Assembly: GCF_038502225.1 (NCBI RefSeq)
Contig: NC_091298.1
Coordinates: 34,878,340-34,942,339, forward strand
Source of the DNA: Cherax quadricarinatus
Lineage: Eukaryota > Arthropoda > Malacostraca > Decapoda > Parastacidae
Direction of reading: 5' to 3'
Length of the DNA stretch: 64,000 bases
Every line of letters starts with the position of its first letter. Position 1 is the stretch's first letter. A model generated the notes under the pieces. It was not told where the DNA came from, ran no database searches, and was given only the letters and a program-made list of their open reading frames with translations. Below, one piece after another: positions 46,385-59,569 of this stretch. A program made the position numbers and the translations under genes.

Positions 46385-46578
46385 GCAACCTATACTACAA
46401 CCCACTCACTGTTCCCTCTGCCACCAACCCCCATATCAAAAACCTCACCCCAACAGCTGTCCCTTATGGGCATTCTGACCCCACCCCCATCATCACAAAC
46501 CCCACCAACACCACAGCCCCATATAGGCCCCCACCAAGGCTCTCGCTCCCCCAGCCCCAATATTCTTGCCTGACCACA

Positions 46579-47760
46579 ATGATAGAAAAGAAACTGAAAG
46601 TTTGGTACACAAACGCGGATTGAATAATGAATAAACATGAGGAGTGGAACGAAAGAATCAGTGAAAAATTCCCAGACATCATAGCAGTCACAGAAACAAA
46701 ACTCGCTGAGACAATAACAGACACAATCTTCCCAACGGGATATCAGATCCTGAGGAAAGATAGAAGGAGTAGAGGGGGAGGAGGGGTTGCACTGCTCATA
46801 AAACACCGATGGGGATTTGAGGAAATGGAAGGCATGGACATGATTGGAGAAAGAGACTACATTGTAGGAACAATTCAGTCCGGAGAACATAAAGTAGTCA
46901 TTGGAGTGATGTATAACCCACCACAGAACTGCAGGAGGCCAAGAGAGGAGTACGAAGAAAACAACAGGGTGATGGTGGACACACTGGCTGAGGTGGCAAG
47001 AAGAGCTCACTCGAGCAGAGCAAAGTTACTGGTAATGGGCTATTTCAACCACAGGGAGATCGACTGGGAAAACCTGGAGCCACATGGGGGTCCCGAAACA
47101 TGGAGAGCCAAGATGATGGATGTGGTACTTGAAAACCTCATGCATCAACATGTCAGGGACACAACCAGAGAGAGAGGGGAGGATGAGCCAGCAAGACTGG
47201 ATCTTGTGTTCACCCTGAGCAGTTCAGACATTGAAGACATCACTTACGAGAGGCCCCTTGGAGCTAGCGATCACGTGGTTCTGAGTTTTGATTATATAGT
47301 AGAGTTACAAGTGGAGAAGGTAACAGGAACTGAAGGGGACAGGCCAAACTATAAAAGGGGGGACTACACAGGTATGAGAAACTTCCTGCAGGAGGTTCAG
47401 TGGGACAGAGAAATGGTAGGAAAATCAGTAAACGAGATGATGGAATATGTGGCAACAAAGTGCAAGGAGGCAGAGGAAAGTTTTGTTCCCAAGGGAAACA
47501 GAAATAATAGGAAGACCAAAACGAGTCCTTGGTTTACCGCGAAGGTGTAGGGAGGCAAAAACTAAGTGCAACAGAGAATGGAAAAGGTACAGGAGGCATA
47601 GGACCCAGGAAAACAAGGAGATTAATAGAAGAGCCAGAAACGAGTATGCACAGATAAGGAGGGAGGCCCAGCGACAGTATGAAAACGACATAGCATCGAA
47701 AGTCAAATCTGACCCGAAACTGCTGTATAGCCACATTAGTGAGAATACCTGACAGGGAGG
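46579..47760 (+). pseudogene. LINE-B copy 4 endonuclease and linker
   Basis: The likely ORF2 start is ATG 46579 (MIEKKLKVWYTNAD), stopped after 14 codons by TGA at 46621, probably a mutated Gly codon. The frame continues through DIIAVTETKL to 47550. The GDFN block reads VMGYFNHREIDW, so the catalytic Asp is Tyr. SDH is retained (LGASDHVVLS). One extra base near 47540 shifts the frame in PWFT; the linker then continues to SHIS near 47740, where a large deletion begins. Confidence 0.85.
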
Positions 47761-48723
47761 CAACAACGAGTCATGGTACGTAATGATGTATCACAGTGGG
47801 CACCTGTGACGAGCGGGGTCCCACAGGGGTCGGTCCTAGGACCAGTGCTATTTTTGGTATATGTGAACGACATGATGGAAGGGTTAGACTCAGAAGTGTC
47901 CCTGTTTGCAGATGATGTGAAGTTAATGAGGAGAATTAAATCTGATGAGGACCAGGCAGGACTTCAAAGAGACCTGGACAGACTGGACACCTGGTCCAGC
48001 AAATGGCTTCTCGAATTTAATCCTGCCAAATGCAAAGTCATGAAGATAGAGGAAGGGCACAGAAGACCAAAGACAGAGTATAGGCTAGGTGGCCAAAGAC
48101 TGCAAACTTCACTCAAGGAGAAAGATCTTGGGGTGAGTATAACACCGAGCATGTCTCCGGAAGCACACATCAATCAGATAACTGCTGCAGCATATGGGCG
48201 CCTGGCAAACCTGAGAACAGCATTCCGATACCTTAGTAAGGAATCGTTCAAGACACTGTACACCGTGTATGTCAGGCCCATACTGGAGTATGTAGCACCT
48301 GTTTGGAACCCGCACTTGATAAAGCACGTCAAGAAACTAGAGAAAGTACAAAGGTTTGCCACAAGGTAAGTTCCAGAGCTACGGGGAATGTCCTATGAAG
48401 AAAAATTAAGGGAAATCGGCCTGACGACACTGGAGGACAGGAGGGTCAGGGGAGACATGATAACGACATATAAAATACTGCGTGGAATAGACAAGGTGGA
48501 CAAAGACAGGATGTTCCAGGGAGGGGACACAGAAACAAGAGGCCACAATTGGAAGTTGAAGACACAAATGAGTCAGAGAGATATTAGGAAGTATTTCTTC
48601 AATCATAGAGTTGTAAGGCATTGGAATAGCCTAGAAAATGACGTAGTGGAGGCAGGAACCATACACAATTTTAAGACGAGGTTTGATAAAGCTCATGGAG
48701 CGGGGAGAGAGAGGGCCCAGTAG
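47755..48723 (+). pseudogene. LINE-B copy 4 reverse transcriptase, C-terminal half
   Basis: Resumes at YLTGRQQRVMV after losing about 0.73 kb relative to copy 3 (fingers and motif A). Motif B SGVPQGSVLGPVLF, catalytic FADDVKLM and the thumb are present. TAA at 48367-48369 replaces the Leu of ATRLVPEL, and the same frame continues from there to the stop at 48721. The local string CAAGGTAAGT resembles a splice donor but lies at a conserved coding position. Confidence 0.85.
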
Positions 48724-48802
48724 CAACCGGTGAAGAGGCGGGGCCAGGAGCTAAGACTCGACCCCTGCAACCACAAATAGGTGAGTACAAATAGGTGAGT
48801 AC

Positions 48803-48809
48803 ACACACA

Positions 48810-48842
<33 letters not shown>
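48803..48842. repeat. (AC)n microsatellite at the right end of the LINE-B array
   Basis: CA repeats continue directly from the AATAGGTGAGTAC tail of copy 4. Confidence 0.9.
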
Positions 48843-48843
<1 letters not shown>

Positions 48844-49600
48844 AGCAGCGAGATCTTTTTTTTTCTTTTGCCGGAGGTGATGAATTTTGAGAGAACTGGG
48901 AGTAAGGTGAGGGTCAAAATACAACCAGTTAAACTGAACCCTGTAACAGAAATGCCAAGAGACATTGGATCTTCAAACGAACACCACCGTTGAGGCGGAC
49001 AGGAAGATACCATCGCATTCACCTCTATCGGGACGGAATAGAAAAGAAGAGGGAACAGCCGAGGGAGAGAATAAAAAAAGACAAAAACAGGAGGGAGAAC
49101 CAGTAAAGGGAAGGACAGGTGTGGACTTTCAGTCTCCAGGGATCACTTTGCTCAGAGCCGCAATGCAGATGCTGAGTTTCGTGGGGTACACCACGCTCAG
49201 ACCCACACACACAAAGGAACTGGATGTGACCTCACCTACCTTGGATCAAACCTGAATAACTCCTATTCTCAGAGGCGCTATATGATCCCAGTGGGTTGAG
49301 CGTTTCTCCATGAATATAATAATAATCAAAGCATCACAATCCCTTAAGAATCGTTTTCTTTTCCATCACATTTACGCCAAACCAATAATAACCTTATCAT
49401 CCCCACCTTAAAACCACCCTTCATCTCAACCCTCAGCCGGAACCCCTCGTCCATCTACTACCTGCTCTGCCCATCCTTTCTCACCCAATCCATGCTCTTC
49501 TCCCTTCAAGAGCATAATCCATCCGCACAATTATCCCCTCCCCCCATCCTAATTTCCAACGTATTTCCTGGACACATGGGCATACAGCTCTTCATCTCGT
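48843..49600. other. Unassigned sequence
   Basis: A 96-codon plus-strand frame at 48965-49255 is Lys/Glu-rich and unrecognised. The adjoining 'gatcccagtgggttgagcg' and AATAATAAT run near 49287-49325 look like the 3' end of some retroelement. I cannot name it. Confidence 0.4.
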
Positions 49601-49890
49601 CCCCTGTTTGTGTATATTTCGCCTGCTCTTGCGAATTCATTGCCTTGTACAAATCTCTAGTAAGGCTGATGCATGCAGGGGGTGAGATGAAAAGCTGTAA
49701 GCCTTCTCCCTGAAAGCTGGCTGCCTTGGATCAAACGTGTAGCGCAAGCTACACGCCAAGGTATTGTCCAGTGTGGGTAGATTCGTAAAGCACTGTGTAC
49801 CTTGTCCTAAGGTTCGTAGGTTCGAATCTCCTTCAGCCAGAGATCAGAGTTTGTGTATATTTCGCCTGCTCTCGCGAATACCTTGCATAT
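49601..49890 (+). mobile_element. SINE-like repeat with duplicated segment
   Basis: A B-box-like GGTTCGAATCT (49819-49829) lies in a tRNA-like context. The phrase TTTGTGTATATTTCGCCTGC occurs at about 49607 and again at about 49850, so the repeat is partly duplicated. No convincing A box could be fixed. Confidence 0.45.
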
Positions 49891-49919
49891 ATAATATATA
49901 CATATATATAATATATACA

Positions 49920-50560
49920 GCTGCCCTGGAATCTCTAGTTACCCTGATGAGTCTTTTGCCTAGCTCCTTAAGAAATTTAGATGCATTCTTTCCCCATGAG
50001 CCAAGGGTCTCTAAGCCTATGGGAAAAAACATATAGTGATGGGCAAGTTCTCCATATTTTCTAGACTTTTGGGACTCCCTGAAGCTGGCAGCTGCCCCTC
50101 CTGCCTCCCTGGTGTATTGGAGATAGGTATCAGCCAAGGTAGATGCACATGTATAGTCCCACACCACCTGCTTCCCATTTGTCCAGGCTTGAAGGGTGAT
50201 ACCATCTGGACGCTCTGGCTGCCATCAGATCTGCATAGCTGGGGTGGCTCCCTTACTGCTGGGCATCCGGCTGTTGTGAGGCTCCTCTTGATAATGTTAT
50301 TAACCTCCTCATGTTTTGCAATCTTTCCCTCGGATTTACGGCACACAAGACCATGGTACCCGGATCGATCTGCTGCTTCACTGCCACAAATACACCTGTG
50401 TTCAACGAGAATAGGGGCGGCAAGTCGAAGATCAACACCAGTGCGGATGGTCTGTGGGTCGAGGCGTGTGCCAAGGCTGGAGTTGGGAACAGCCAACAGA
50501 AAGTCCCCTGCATGAGGGGCTCTCACTGCCAGGAGGCGGACTCTATCCTTCCCTGACACA
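49920..50560 (-). pseudogene. Nuclease-like C-terminal domain of a retroelement, frameshifted
   Basis: The minus strand reads SGKDRVRLLAVRAPHAGDFL, SSLGTRLDPQTIR, HRCICGSEAADRSGYHGLVC (Cys/His-rich), REPPQLCRSDGSQ and then, after a frameshift near 50165, WDYTCASTLADTYL, FFPIGLETLGSWG and LGKRLIRVTRD. I recall this domain as common at the C-terminus of invertebrate retroelement proteins. The order SDG...WD resembles a PD-(D/E)XK-type nuclease core, but that is inference. The frame ends at a TA-rich junction at 49918, where its own C-terminus should continue. Confidence 0.6.
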
Positions 50561-50629
50561 CACTGAAGTACTGTTAAGACTATATTTCCCACTATTTGAC
50601 CATCCCAGTGCGAATATGGAATATATGGA

Positions 50630-52368
<1,739 letters not shown>

Positions 52369-52412
52369 AGGTCAGAGGTCAGTATGTGGCGGTCAGAGGT
52401 CACGTGAGGTCA
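52369..52412 (+). promoter_or_regulatory. Cluster of nuclear-receptor half-sites (DR1 and DR4)
   Basis: AGGTCA at 52369-52374 and 52376-52381 form a perfect DR1. AGGTCA at 52397-52402 and 52407-52412 form a perfect DR4 with CGTG between, creating CACGTG across the first junction. A weaker CGGTCA lies at 52390-52395. Such direct repeats are known binding sites for RXR/USP partners, HNF4 and related receptors. No host gene is visible nearby, so function is speculative. Confidence 0.4.
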
Positions 52413-52956
52413 CTGTCCTAAGCTGTGTAGGAATTGGCGTGGGGAGTTACCAAGACCAAGGCTTGCTGTAGCGTCTTGGAATCTCAGGTTAAAGTGTTGA
52501 AGAAAGAGGTTCTCCTTCTTGACGATTAATATAGAAGATTGAAGCTTCACCTTGATGGGTTTGGGAATGAGTGTAAGATGGTTGGTTTGGATTTGGATTA
52601 AGACGACGAGAGATGTCGTAAGCTGGGAAGGAAGAAGGATAAGGAAGGATGGAAATAACTGGAAAAGGATGGGAAAGAGAGGAAGAGGAGGAATGAAGGC
52701 AAGTGGCCCAACCACTTTGGGATATGTGGTACCGAAGTACTGGAGGCGTAGATGGAGAGGCTTGAATGATGTCGTTGCTTGGTTCTCTAGGAGAGGATGG
52801 TGAAGGCAGCAGCGGAAGCTGAGACTGTCGGTAGGCAGCAAGCAGGACGAGTTATTTTTTCGTTAATGCGGTTATCAATGTGTGGAATTTTGTTTTAGAG
52901 TTGCATCACACGTATGGGAGCTCTGTAGAAGAGTTCGTTGGTTTGGAGTTGGTGGA

Positions 52957-53610
52957 TTATCTGTTCGACTTTAGGGTATGGCGTTCGTCGGTGGTGTACG
53001 TTGCAGTTTTGTCTTTGAGATGTTGGGCGAGTTCTAGGCGATCCATTTGGCTGGGGCAATGCTTCATGGTGTAGAACATGAGTCCTGAGTGTTTAGCCCA
53101 TAGTGTTCCTGGTAATCGACGTGGTCGAGGTGGAGAAGGTGGTGGTGAAGTTGAGGAAGGTGGTGGTGCTTCGTTTTCAGCTTCAGTAGGCGAATTAGAA
53201 GATGTTTCTGGTGGCAAGGCTTCTGATTGGTTGGGTTCAGTAAGGGATGGTGGCGGTGGAGAATTTTCATTGGTCGTTGTTGGATTGACGTCACTAGTTG
53301 GTGGTGTTGATAGAACTTCTGCAGAAGAGTTGGTGATTAAGTCTTTGGTGAATTTGAGAATTTCTTCAGAAGGTGGAGATGCTGGAAATGTAAATGATGG
53401 CATGTTATTTAATGCAAATAACTCGTTGATGGTAGAGTTAAAGGATCCAGGAACAGCCATGTTTTGCATGTGAGCGTATAGTAGACAATAGTGAGTCTTC
53501 GTTACGTCACATGTTGGAGGAGTGATGGTGGTGGTGGTGGAGACGGGCTGAGTAGATGTTTGAAGTAATTTTGTAGTGGCTGCTTGCAACTTTGCAACTG
53601 TGGCATACAT
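52957..53610 (-). pseudogene. Jockey-like ORF1 fragment (Pro/Ser/Thr-rich)
   Basis: A 217-codon minus-strand frame. The block VTKTHYCLLYAHMQNMA...INELFALNNMPSFTFPA parallels MTKAQLMYMMVKDI...FNDLFMANGISLITIPD in the LINE-E ORF1 (28.0-28.1 kb), so I read it as a related gag-like ORF1. A long Pro/Ser linker (PPPSSTSPPPSPPRPRR) and a basic C-terminus follow. The start is cut at 53610, where CR1-A begins. A further 143-codon Pro/Leu-rich frame at 52410-52841 may be decayed continuation. No zinc knuckle remains. Confidence 0.45.
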
Positions 53611-53629
53611 TAGATGGTTGGTGCTGGTA

Positions 53630-54270
53630 AGGAGAAAAAAGGATACCAGCAGAAAGTTAAAGAGTTGCAGCTGCTTTAAGTGGCAAGTGGTTCACAGTTC
53701 AGGAAGGAGGAGGATAAGAAAGGTTAACAGAGAAGTGAAGGTAGGAAATCGATTCTCTGTTCTCCACGGCGAATGTATTTCAGTGGTTAATGAGGGTAAA
53801 GATACTCCTGCCTCCCCTGCTACTAAAGGTAAGAATATTCTAATTGTGAGAGACTCTCAGGTAAGATATATGGACCGTGCTTTTTGTAACAGATAGGAAC
53901 TTCAGACAGAGGGTGTGCCACCCAGGAGCTGGTGTTGGTGACATAGTCAGCAGGTTGGATATTATGTCAGGTAATAGGAAAAGACATAGGGAAGGGCGGG
54001 AGAGAGGGGTTCCTTGATAAGTATGGGTCAGCCATAGGAGTAGTCAGGTCTAAAGGAGGGATCCCAGTCATATGCAGCATCTTGCCTAGAAAGGTAGAGG
54101 GCAATGAATGGATGTCTAGGGCAATTGGTATAAATTGCTGGGTAGATAGGCACAGCAAGGAATTTGCAATCCCATTCATTGATAACTGGGACAAATTCTA
54201 TGGCAAGCACGATATGTATACAAAGAGATGGGGTTCATCTCTTCGGGGTTCGAGTGGTTGCATTAGATAA
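53630..54270 (+). pseudogene. CR1-A ORF1 with SGNH-hydrolase-like domain
   Basis: Frame 53576-53896 carries NRFSVLHGECISV and GKNILIVRDSQVRYMDRAFC, where GDS, the nucleophile block of SGNH/GDSL hydrolases, has become RDS. After a break, HPGAGVGDI-like sequence, VICSILPRK, MSRAIGINCWVDRH and FIDNWDKFYGKHDM follow. The final block DGVHLF (catalytic Asp and His) is readable at about 54230-54245 only after a one-base shift. An esterase-like domain in ORF1 is known from CR1 elements. The copy at 60.7-61.2 kb keeps GDS. Confidence 0.75.
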
Positions 54271-54438
54271 ATTCGTTTGAGGGGGGTCATTGAAGAATTG
54301 TCTAGGTATTTAAACTGATAGATTATAGAGGAATATGTGTTTGTTGGAAACAATCAGGCTGCAGTACTAGGGCTGAAAACAGCCGATGTTGCCAGGATAC
54401 CTCAGTGATATGTTTAAAAGACAATCTTCAAAATATAG

Positions 54439-55540
54439 TTGGTAGTAAAGGCAAAGCAGTTGCTCAACAAACAAAGAGATAGTCAAGGGCAACGAGTCAC
54501 TAGTTCCCTCAAGGTTAACTATACAAATAGTAGGAATCTAAGAAATAAGATAGATGAGCTAAGATTACCTAGAAGTGCAGAAAATATAGACATTATTGCT
54601 ATAACAGAGATCTGGTTCAACTTGAAATATAGAGAAATGTCTTCTGAATGCAACATACTGGGTTATAAACAATTTCACACTAATAGGGCCAACAGGAAGA
54701 GTGGTGGAGTGGCGTTATATATCAGAGATAATTTAAATTACTGTGTTAAACAAGATATAATATTAGAAACATCGGACACAGAAACTCTTTGGCTACAGTT
54801 CCTCGATGGTCGTTAAAAAATAATTTTGGATGTGATTTATAGGCCCCCAAACCTTGATAGGGAGTGCTGTAGGGTGCTATGGCACGAAATTCAAAAGGCC
54901 TCTAGATATGAAAATGTTGTGTTAATGGGAGATTTAACTTTAGACAAATGGATTGGAACAATGTGACAGGAAATCTTGAGTCTAGTGACTTTCTTGATAT
55001 GGTACAGGATTGCTGTTTAAAACAGTTTGTGACAGAACCAACTAGAGGAAACAACCTGCTTGATTTGGTTCTTGCCAACAAATAATCACTAGTTAATAAT
55101 CTTCAGGTTAATGATGAGCTTGGAGAAAGCGATCACAAATCACTTAGTCTCAATATATCATGGAATAACCCAGATAACTGCAATCAAGTCTCTGTCCCAG
55201 ATTTCCGCTTGGCCGACTTCATGGCACTGAAATTACCTGGATGGGCTAAATTGGGATAACCTTACTATGGGTCAGGTAGCTGATGTTGGTTGACAATATG
55301 ACGTGTTTGAGAGCATAGTGCTAACTGAACAGACAAATTTTGTTCCTAGTAGTGAAATTAGATCTAACAAAAATGATCCCAAAAGGATAAAAATCATTTA
55401 AAATATCTCATTGGTCAAAAGAGAGGCATATATAGGCGCATAGAAAGAGAGGATGGGCAGTTAAGAAAACAATATATTCAATTAAAGACATATAAAAATA
55501 GGAGTAAGAAAAACAGAGGGATTATGAGGCTCAAGTCGCA
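54439..55540 (+). pseudogene. CR1-A endonuclease, several breaks
   Basis: VNYTNSRNLRNKIDELRLP opens the domain, IIAITEIWF supplies the metal-binding Glu, and SGGVALYIRDN leads to a stop at 54814-54816. RPPNLDRE is readable on the other side. A one-base loss disturbs the GDFN block (MGDLTLDKWI near 54930). NNLLDLVL and GESDHKSL (SDH) follow near 55050-55150. The linker to 55540 is in several frames. Confidence 0.8.
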
Positions 55541-55653
55541 AGGGATTCGAAGACTAACCCAAAAGGTTCTTTCAGGTATACAGAAAATAGATTAGGGACA
55601 AGATAAAGCCACTTAAGAGTAACTCGGATTAGATCACTGACAGTGATAAGGAA

Positions 55654-57060
55654 ATGCGTGATAATTTCAATACCTACTTCCTCTCAGTTTTTACTCAGGA
55701 TACTAGCGAAATTCCAGAAATAAAAAATTACGTAGAACAGGACGAAAATAAATTATGCACGATTGGGGTAACTAGTGACATGGTCCTCAGACAAATAGAG
55801 AAATTAAATCCCAACAAATCCCCAGGCATTGATAAACTGTTTGCGAGGGTTTTAAAGGAATGTAAAGAGAAACTTAGCATACCTTTGGCTAATCTTTTCA
55901 ATATATTACTGCAAACTGGCATAGTGGCAGACAAGTGGAAAATGGCAAATGTAATACCTATTTACAAGGCAGGTGACAGAATCTTAGCTTCTAACTATAG
56001 ATTAATAACCCTTACCTCCATTGCAGGAAAATTTATGGAATCAATAATTGCCGAAGCATTTCGGAGCCATCTTGAATGGCATAAATTGATTAATGAATCT
56101 CAGCACGGTTTGACGAAGGGGAGTTCATGTCTTACGAATTTACTAAATTCCTTCACTAAGGTATTTGAGGAGGTAGATCATGGTACTGAATATGATATTG
56201 TGTATATGGACTTCAGTAAGGCTTTCAATAGAGTTCCATATCAGAGGCTATTGAGGAAACTTAAGGCACACGGAATAGGAGGAAATTTTTTTTCCTGGGT
56301 TTGAGGCATGGTTGTCAAATAGGCAGCAGAGTTTGCATAAATGGGGAAAAATTGGAATGGGGGCACATCACAAGCAGTGTTCCACAGGGGTCAGATCTGG
56401 GCCCCTTGTTGTTTACAGCTTACATAAACGACATAGATAAGGGAATAAATAGCAACATAAGCAAATTTGCTGATGACACCAAAATAGGCAGTTCAATTCA
56501 TTGTAATAAGGGCATTAGAGCACTCCAGGATGATTTGAATAGACTGATGCAGTGGTCGGAGAAGTGACAGATGCAGTTTAATATAGACAAATGTAAAGTT
56601 CTAAATGTTGGACAGGAAAATAACCATGCCACATATAAACTAAATAATGTACATTTTAGTATTACGGAATGCGAAAAGGATTCATGAGTTCTGGTTAGCG
56701 GTAATCTGAAACCAAGACAACAGTGCACAAGTGTTCGCAATAAAGGTAACAGAATCCTTGGCTTCATATCAAGAAGTATAAATAATTGAAGTCCTCAGGT
56801 TATTCTTCAACTTTATATATCTTTGGTTAGGCCTCATTTAGATTATGCTGCACAGTTTTAGTCACCGTATTACAGAATGGATATAAATACACTGGAAAGC
56901 GTACAAAGGAGGATGAAAAAGTTGATCCAATGGATCAGAAATCTTCCCTATGAGGATAGACTGAGAGCCCTGAATATGCACTCTCTAGAAAGGCATGTAA
57001 CTGGGAGGGGGGTTTGTTTGAGGTGTATAAGTGGAAAACGGGAATTAATAAAGGGGATGT
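55654..57060 (+). pseudogene. CR1-A reverse transcriptase, plus copy
   Basis: Frames 55654-56304 and 56301-56567 cover NPNKSPGIDKLFARVL, NYRLITLTSIAGKFM, motif A YMDFSKAFNRVPY, motif B SSVPQGSDLGPLLF and catalytic SKFADDTKIG, so the Asp pair survives. A single inserted T in the run at 56287-56293 shifts the frame just before RHGCQIGSR. TGA replaces Trp after QWSEK at 56566. The thumb continues in pieces (DYAAQF, MDINTLESVQRRMKKLI) to 57060, where LINE-E is inserted. Confidence 0.85.
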
Positions 57061-57061
57061 A

Positions 57062-57607
57062 TTCGATATTCGATTCGATTCTTGTGACAAGAGCTTTGGT
57101 AAGATGGGTAAAGAAGAAGGATGGGTAAGGATAGAAATATTGGAAAAGGGTGGGAGGGGGTAGTGAGGTAGGATATAAAAGGTAAGTGACACAACCACTT
57201 TGGTGCAATTTAAAAAGTGTATGTGAAATAATAGAATATTCTTGAAGGGGTATAATACTAATCCATCAAAGTCTCATAGATATAACATATATACGCACAT
57301 GACTTTTTTTTTTTTTGCGATTGCATAACGAATATTTAAACGACAAGACAAGGCGGTAATCTGGACAGTTCGTAAAGAATTACTTGACACGTTAGCTTCT
57401 TTCAAAGTGGTGTCCCGCCATAGTAAATGTAGCATATTTATAACAGATGTAGAAGTAGAAGTGTTATACAAGATGTCTCCCTAATTAGGGCGATAATTTT
57501 CTTAGTAGACATAGAAGGGTTCTGGTGTTACCCAATCATCTTCATCTACAGGGAGGTTGCTCAAGATCATTGGTCGATGGTAATCGTCTTTATGGATGAA
57601 GCGACGA
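57062..57607 (-). mobile_element. LINE-E 3' fragment inserted in CR1-A
   Basis: Reverse complement of the LINE-E end: from the right, the last codons (CGTCGCTTCATCCATAAAGA region), stop, 'tggtgggacaccactttgaaag', an A run (T run at 57303-57316 on the plus strand), 'ttgcaccaaagtggttgtgtcac' and the pyrimidine-rich tail. ATGTA flanks both ends. It is 5' truncated, as expected of target-primed insertion. Confidence 0.85.
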
Positions 57608-57939
57608 ATGTAAATAGCATGCTAAAAATATCTAGCGTAGACAGGACTCACAGCAATGGTTTTAAGTTAGAAAAATTCAGATTCATAAAACCATAAGAAA
57701 GAACACTGCAGCAGGCTTAAGCCAATGCCTTGACCTAGTCAGGTCGGTCACATTCACCTAGTAGCACAAGCTATTCAGGTCGATCTCACAGGCACCCACA
57801 CCCACTCATGTACATATCTAACCTATTTTTTAAAAATTACACGAAGTCTAAGCTTCTATAACGGTACTCGGGAATGTGTTCCACTAATCCACAACTCTAC
57901 TACCATGCCAGTGCTTTCCTATATCCTTCTTGAATCTGA

Positions 57940-59560
57940 ATTTTTTCCAATTTAAAACCATTGCTGCGAGTACTGTCTGTTCTGGATATTTTTAACACGC
58001 TATTTACATCCCCATTATTAATTCCTGTTTTCCACTTATACACATCATGAAATATCCCCCCCCCTAATTATACGCCTTTCTAGAGTGCAGATTCAGGGTC
58101 CTCAGTCTGTACTCGTAGGGAAGATTTCTGATATATGGGATCAACTTTGTCATCCTCCTTTGTACGTTTTCCAATGCATTTATATCCATTCTGTAACACG
58201 GTTACCAAAACTGCGCAGCATAATCTAAATGAGGCTTAATCACAGATATATAGAGCTGAAGAATAACCTGAGGACTTCTATTATTTATTCTTCTTGCTAT
58301 GAAATCAAGGTTTCTGTTAGCTTTATTGCGAGAACTTATGCACTGTTGTCTTGGTTTCAGATTACTGCTAAGAAGAACTCGTAAAATCCTTTTTGCAATC
58401 AGTAATATTAAGATCTACATTATTTAGTCTATATGTGGCATGGTTATTTTCCTGTCCAACATTTAGAACTTTGCATTTGTCTATATTAAACTGCATCTGT
58501 CACTTCTCCGACCACTGCATCAGTCTATTCAAATAATCCTGGACTGCTCTAATGCCCTCATTACAATGAATTGAACTACCTATTTTGGGGTTATCAGCAA
58601 ATTTGCTTTATGTCTTTATTTATTCCCTCATGAATATCGTTTATGTAAACTGTGAACAACAAAGGGCCCAACACTGACCCCTGTGGAACACCGCTTGTGA
58701 CGTACCCCAATTCTGATTTCTCCCCATTTATGCAAATACTCTGCTGCCTATTTGTCAACCATGCCTAAACCTAGGAAAAAATTTCTCCTCCTTTTCTGTG
58801 TGCCTTAAGTTTTCTCAACAATCTCTGATGTGGAACTCTGTCGAAAACCTTATTGAAGTCCATATACACAATATCATATTCAATACCATGATCTACCTCC
58901 TCATATACCTTAGTGAAGAAATTTAGTAAATTCGTAAGACAGGAACTCCCCTTTGTAAAACCGTGCTGAGATTCATTAGACGTTTTATGCCTTTCAAGAT
59001 GGCTACGAAGTGATTAGGCAATTATTGATTCCATAAATTTACCAACTATTGAGGCAAGGCTTATTAGTCTATAGTTCGAGGCTAAGGTCCTGTCACCTGC
59101 CTTTGGAAATATGTATTACATTTCTCACCTGTCCGGCACTATGCCAGTTTATAGTGATATATTGGAAAGACTAGCCAAAGGTATGCTAAGTTCTTCTTTA
59201 CATTCCTTTAAAACCCTTGCAAACAGTTCATCAGGATTTGTTAGGTTTTAATTTCTCTATTTGTCTGAGGACCATGTCACTAATTACCCTAATCGTGCAT
59301 AGTTTATTATCGTCGTGGTCTACATAGTTTACTATTTCTGGAACTTCGCTAGTATCTTCTTCAGTAAAAACTGAGAGGAAGTAGGTAGTGAAAAGATCAC
59401 AGATTTCCTTATTACTGTCAGTGATCTAACATGAGTTACTCTTATGTGGGCCTATCTTGTATCTAATCTTATTTCTGTATACCTGAAAAAAAACCTTTTG
59501 GGTTAGTCTTCGAATCCACTGTGACTAACCACATAATCCCTTTTTGCTTCTCTTATTCCT
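57940..59560 (-). pseudogene. CR1-A reverse transcriptase, minus copy
   Basis: Readable in pieces on the minus strand: RT finger blocks near 59200-59060, motif A (MDFNKVFDRVPHQRL-like, near 58865-58830), motif B (TSGVPQGSVLGPLLF, near 58710-58655), then the catalytic box, which reads FADN at 58590-58601 instead of FADD. The thumb (YAAQFW-like, RRMTKLIPYIRNLPYE) continues to about 57940. Many single-base lesions prevent any long frame. Confidence 0.8.
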
Positions 59561-59569
59561 TTGTTTTTA

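Larger units (their letters stand above)
45639..48803 (+). mobile_element. LINE-B copy 4 with ORF1, internal deletion
   Basis: The longest copy at its 5' side: it includes ORF1, a Pro/Thr-rich spacer, the endonuclease, a reverse transcriptase lacking its centre, and a 3' end with two AATAGGTGAGTAC units followed by (AC)n. Whether the true 5' end is present is unclear, because it begins at (AC)n only 11 bases before the ORF1 ATG. Confidence 0.9.
53611..57684 (+). mobile_element. CR1-A LINE, plus strand, with LINE-E insertion
   Basis: Runs from the ORF1 linker (53611) through the SGNH-like domain, endonuclease and reverse transcriptase to KFRF-like sequence at 57684. A 546-bp LINE-E fragment (57062-57607) interrupts it, flanked by ATGTA at 57057-57061 and 57608-57612. 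At about 57685 it meets the 3' end of an oppositely oriented CR1-A copy. Its remaining 3' end would lie beyond the right end of the window if the second copy inserted into it. Confidence 0.85.

Noticed and set aside
48358..48372. Splice donor CAAGGTAAGT in LINE-B copy 4
   Set aside because: The other copies encode ATRLVPEL at this position; the match arises from one base change that also makes a stop, with no acceptor evidence.
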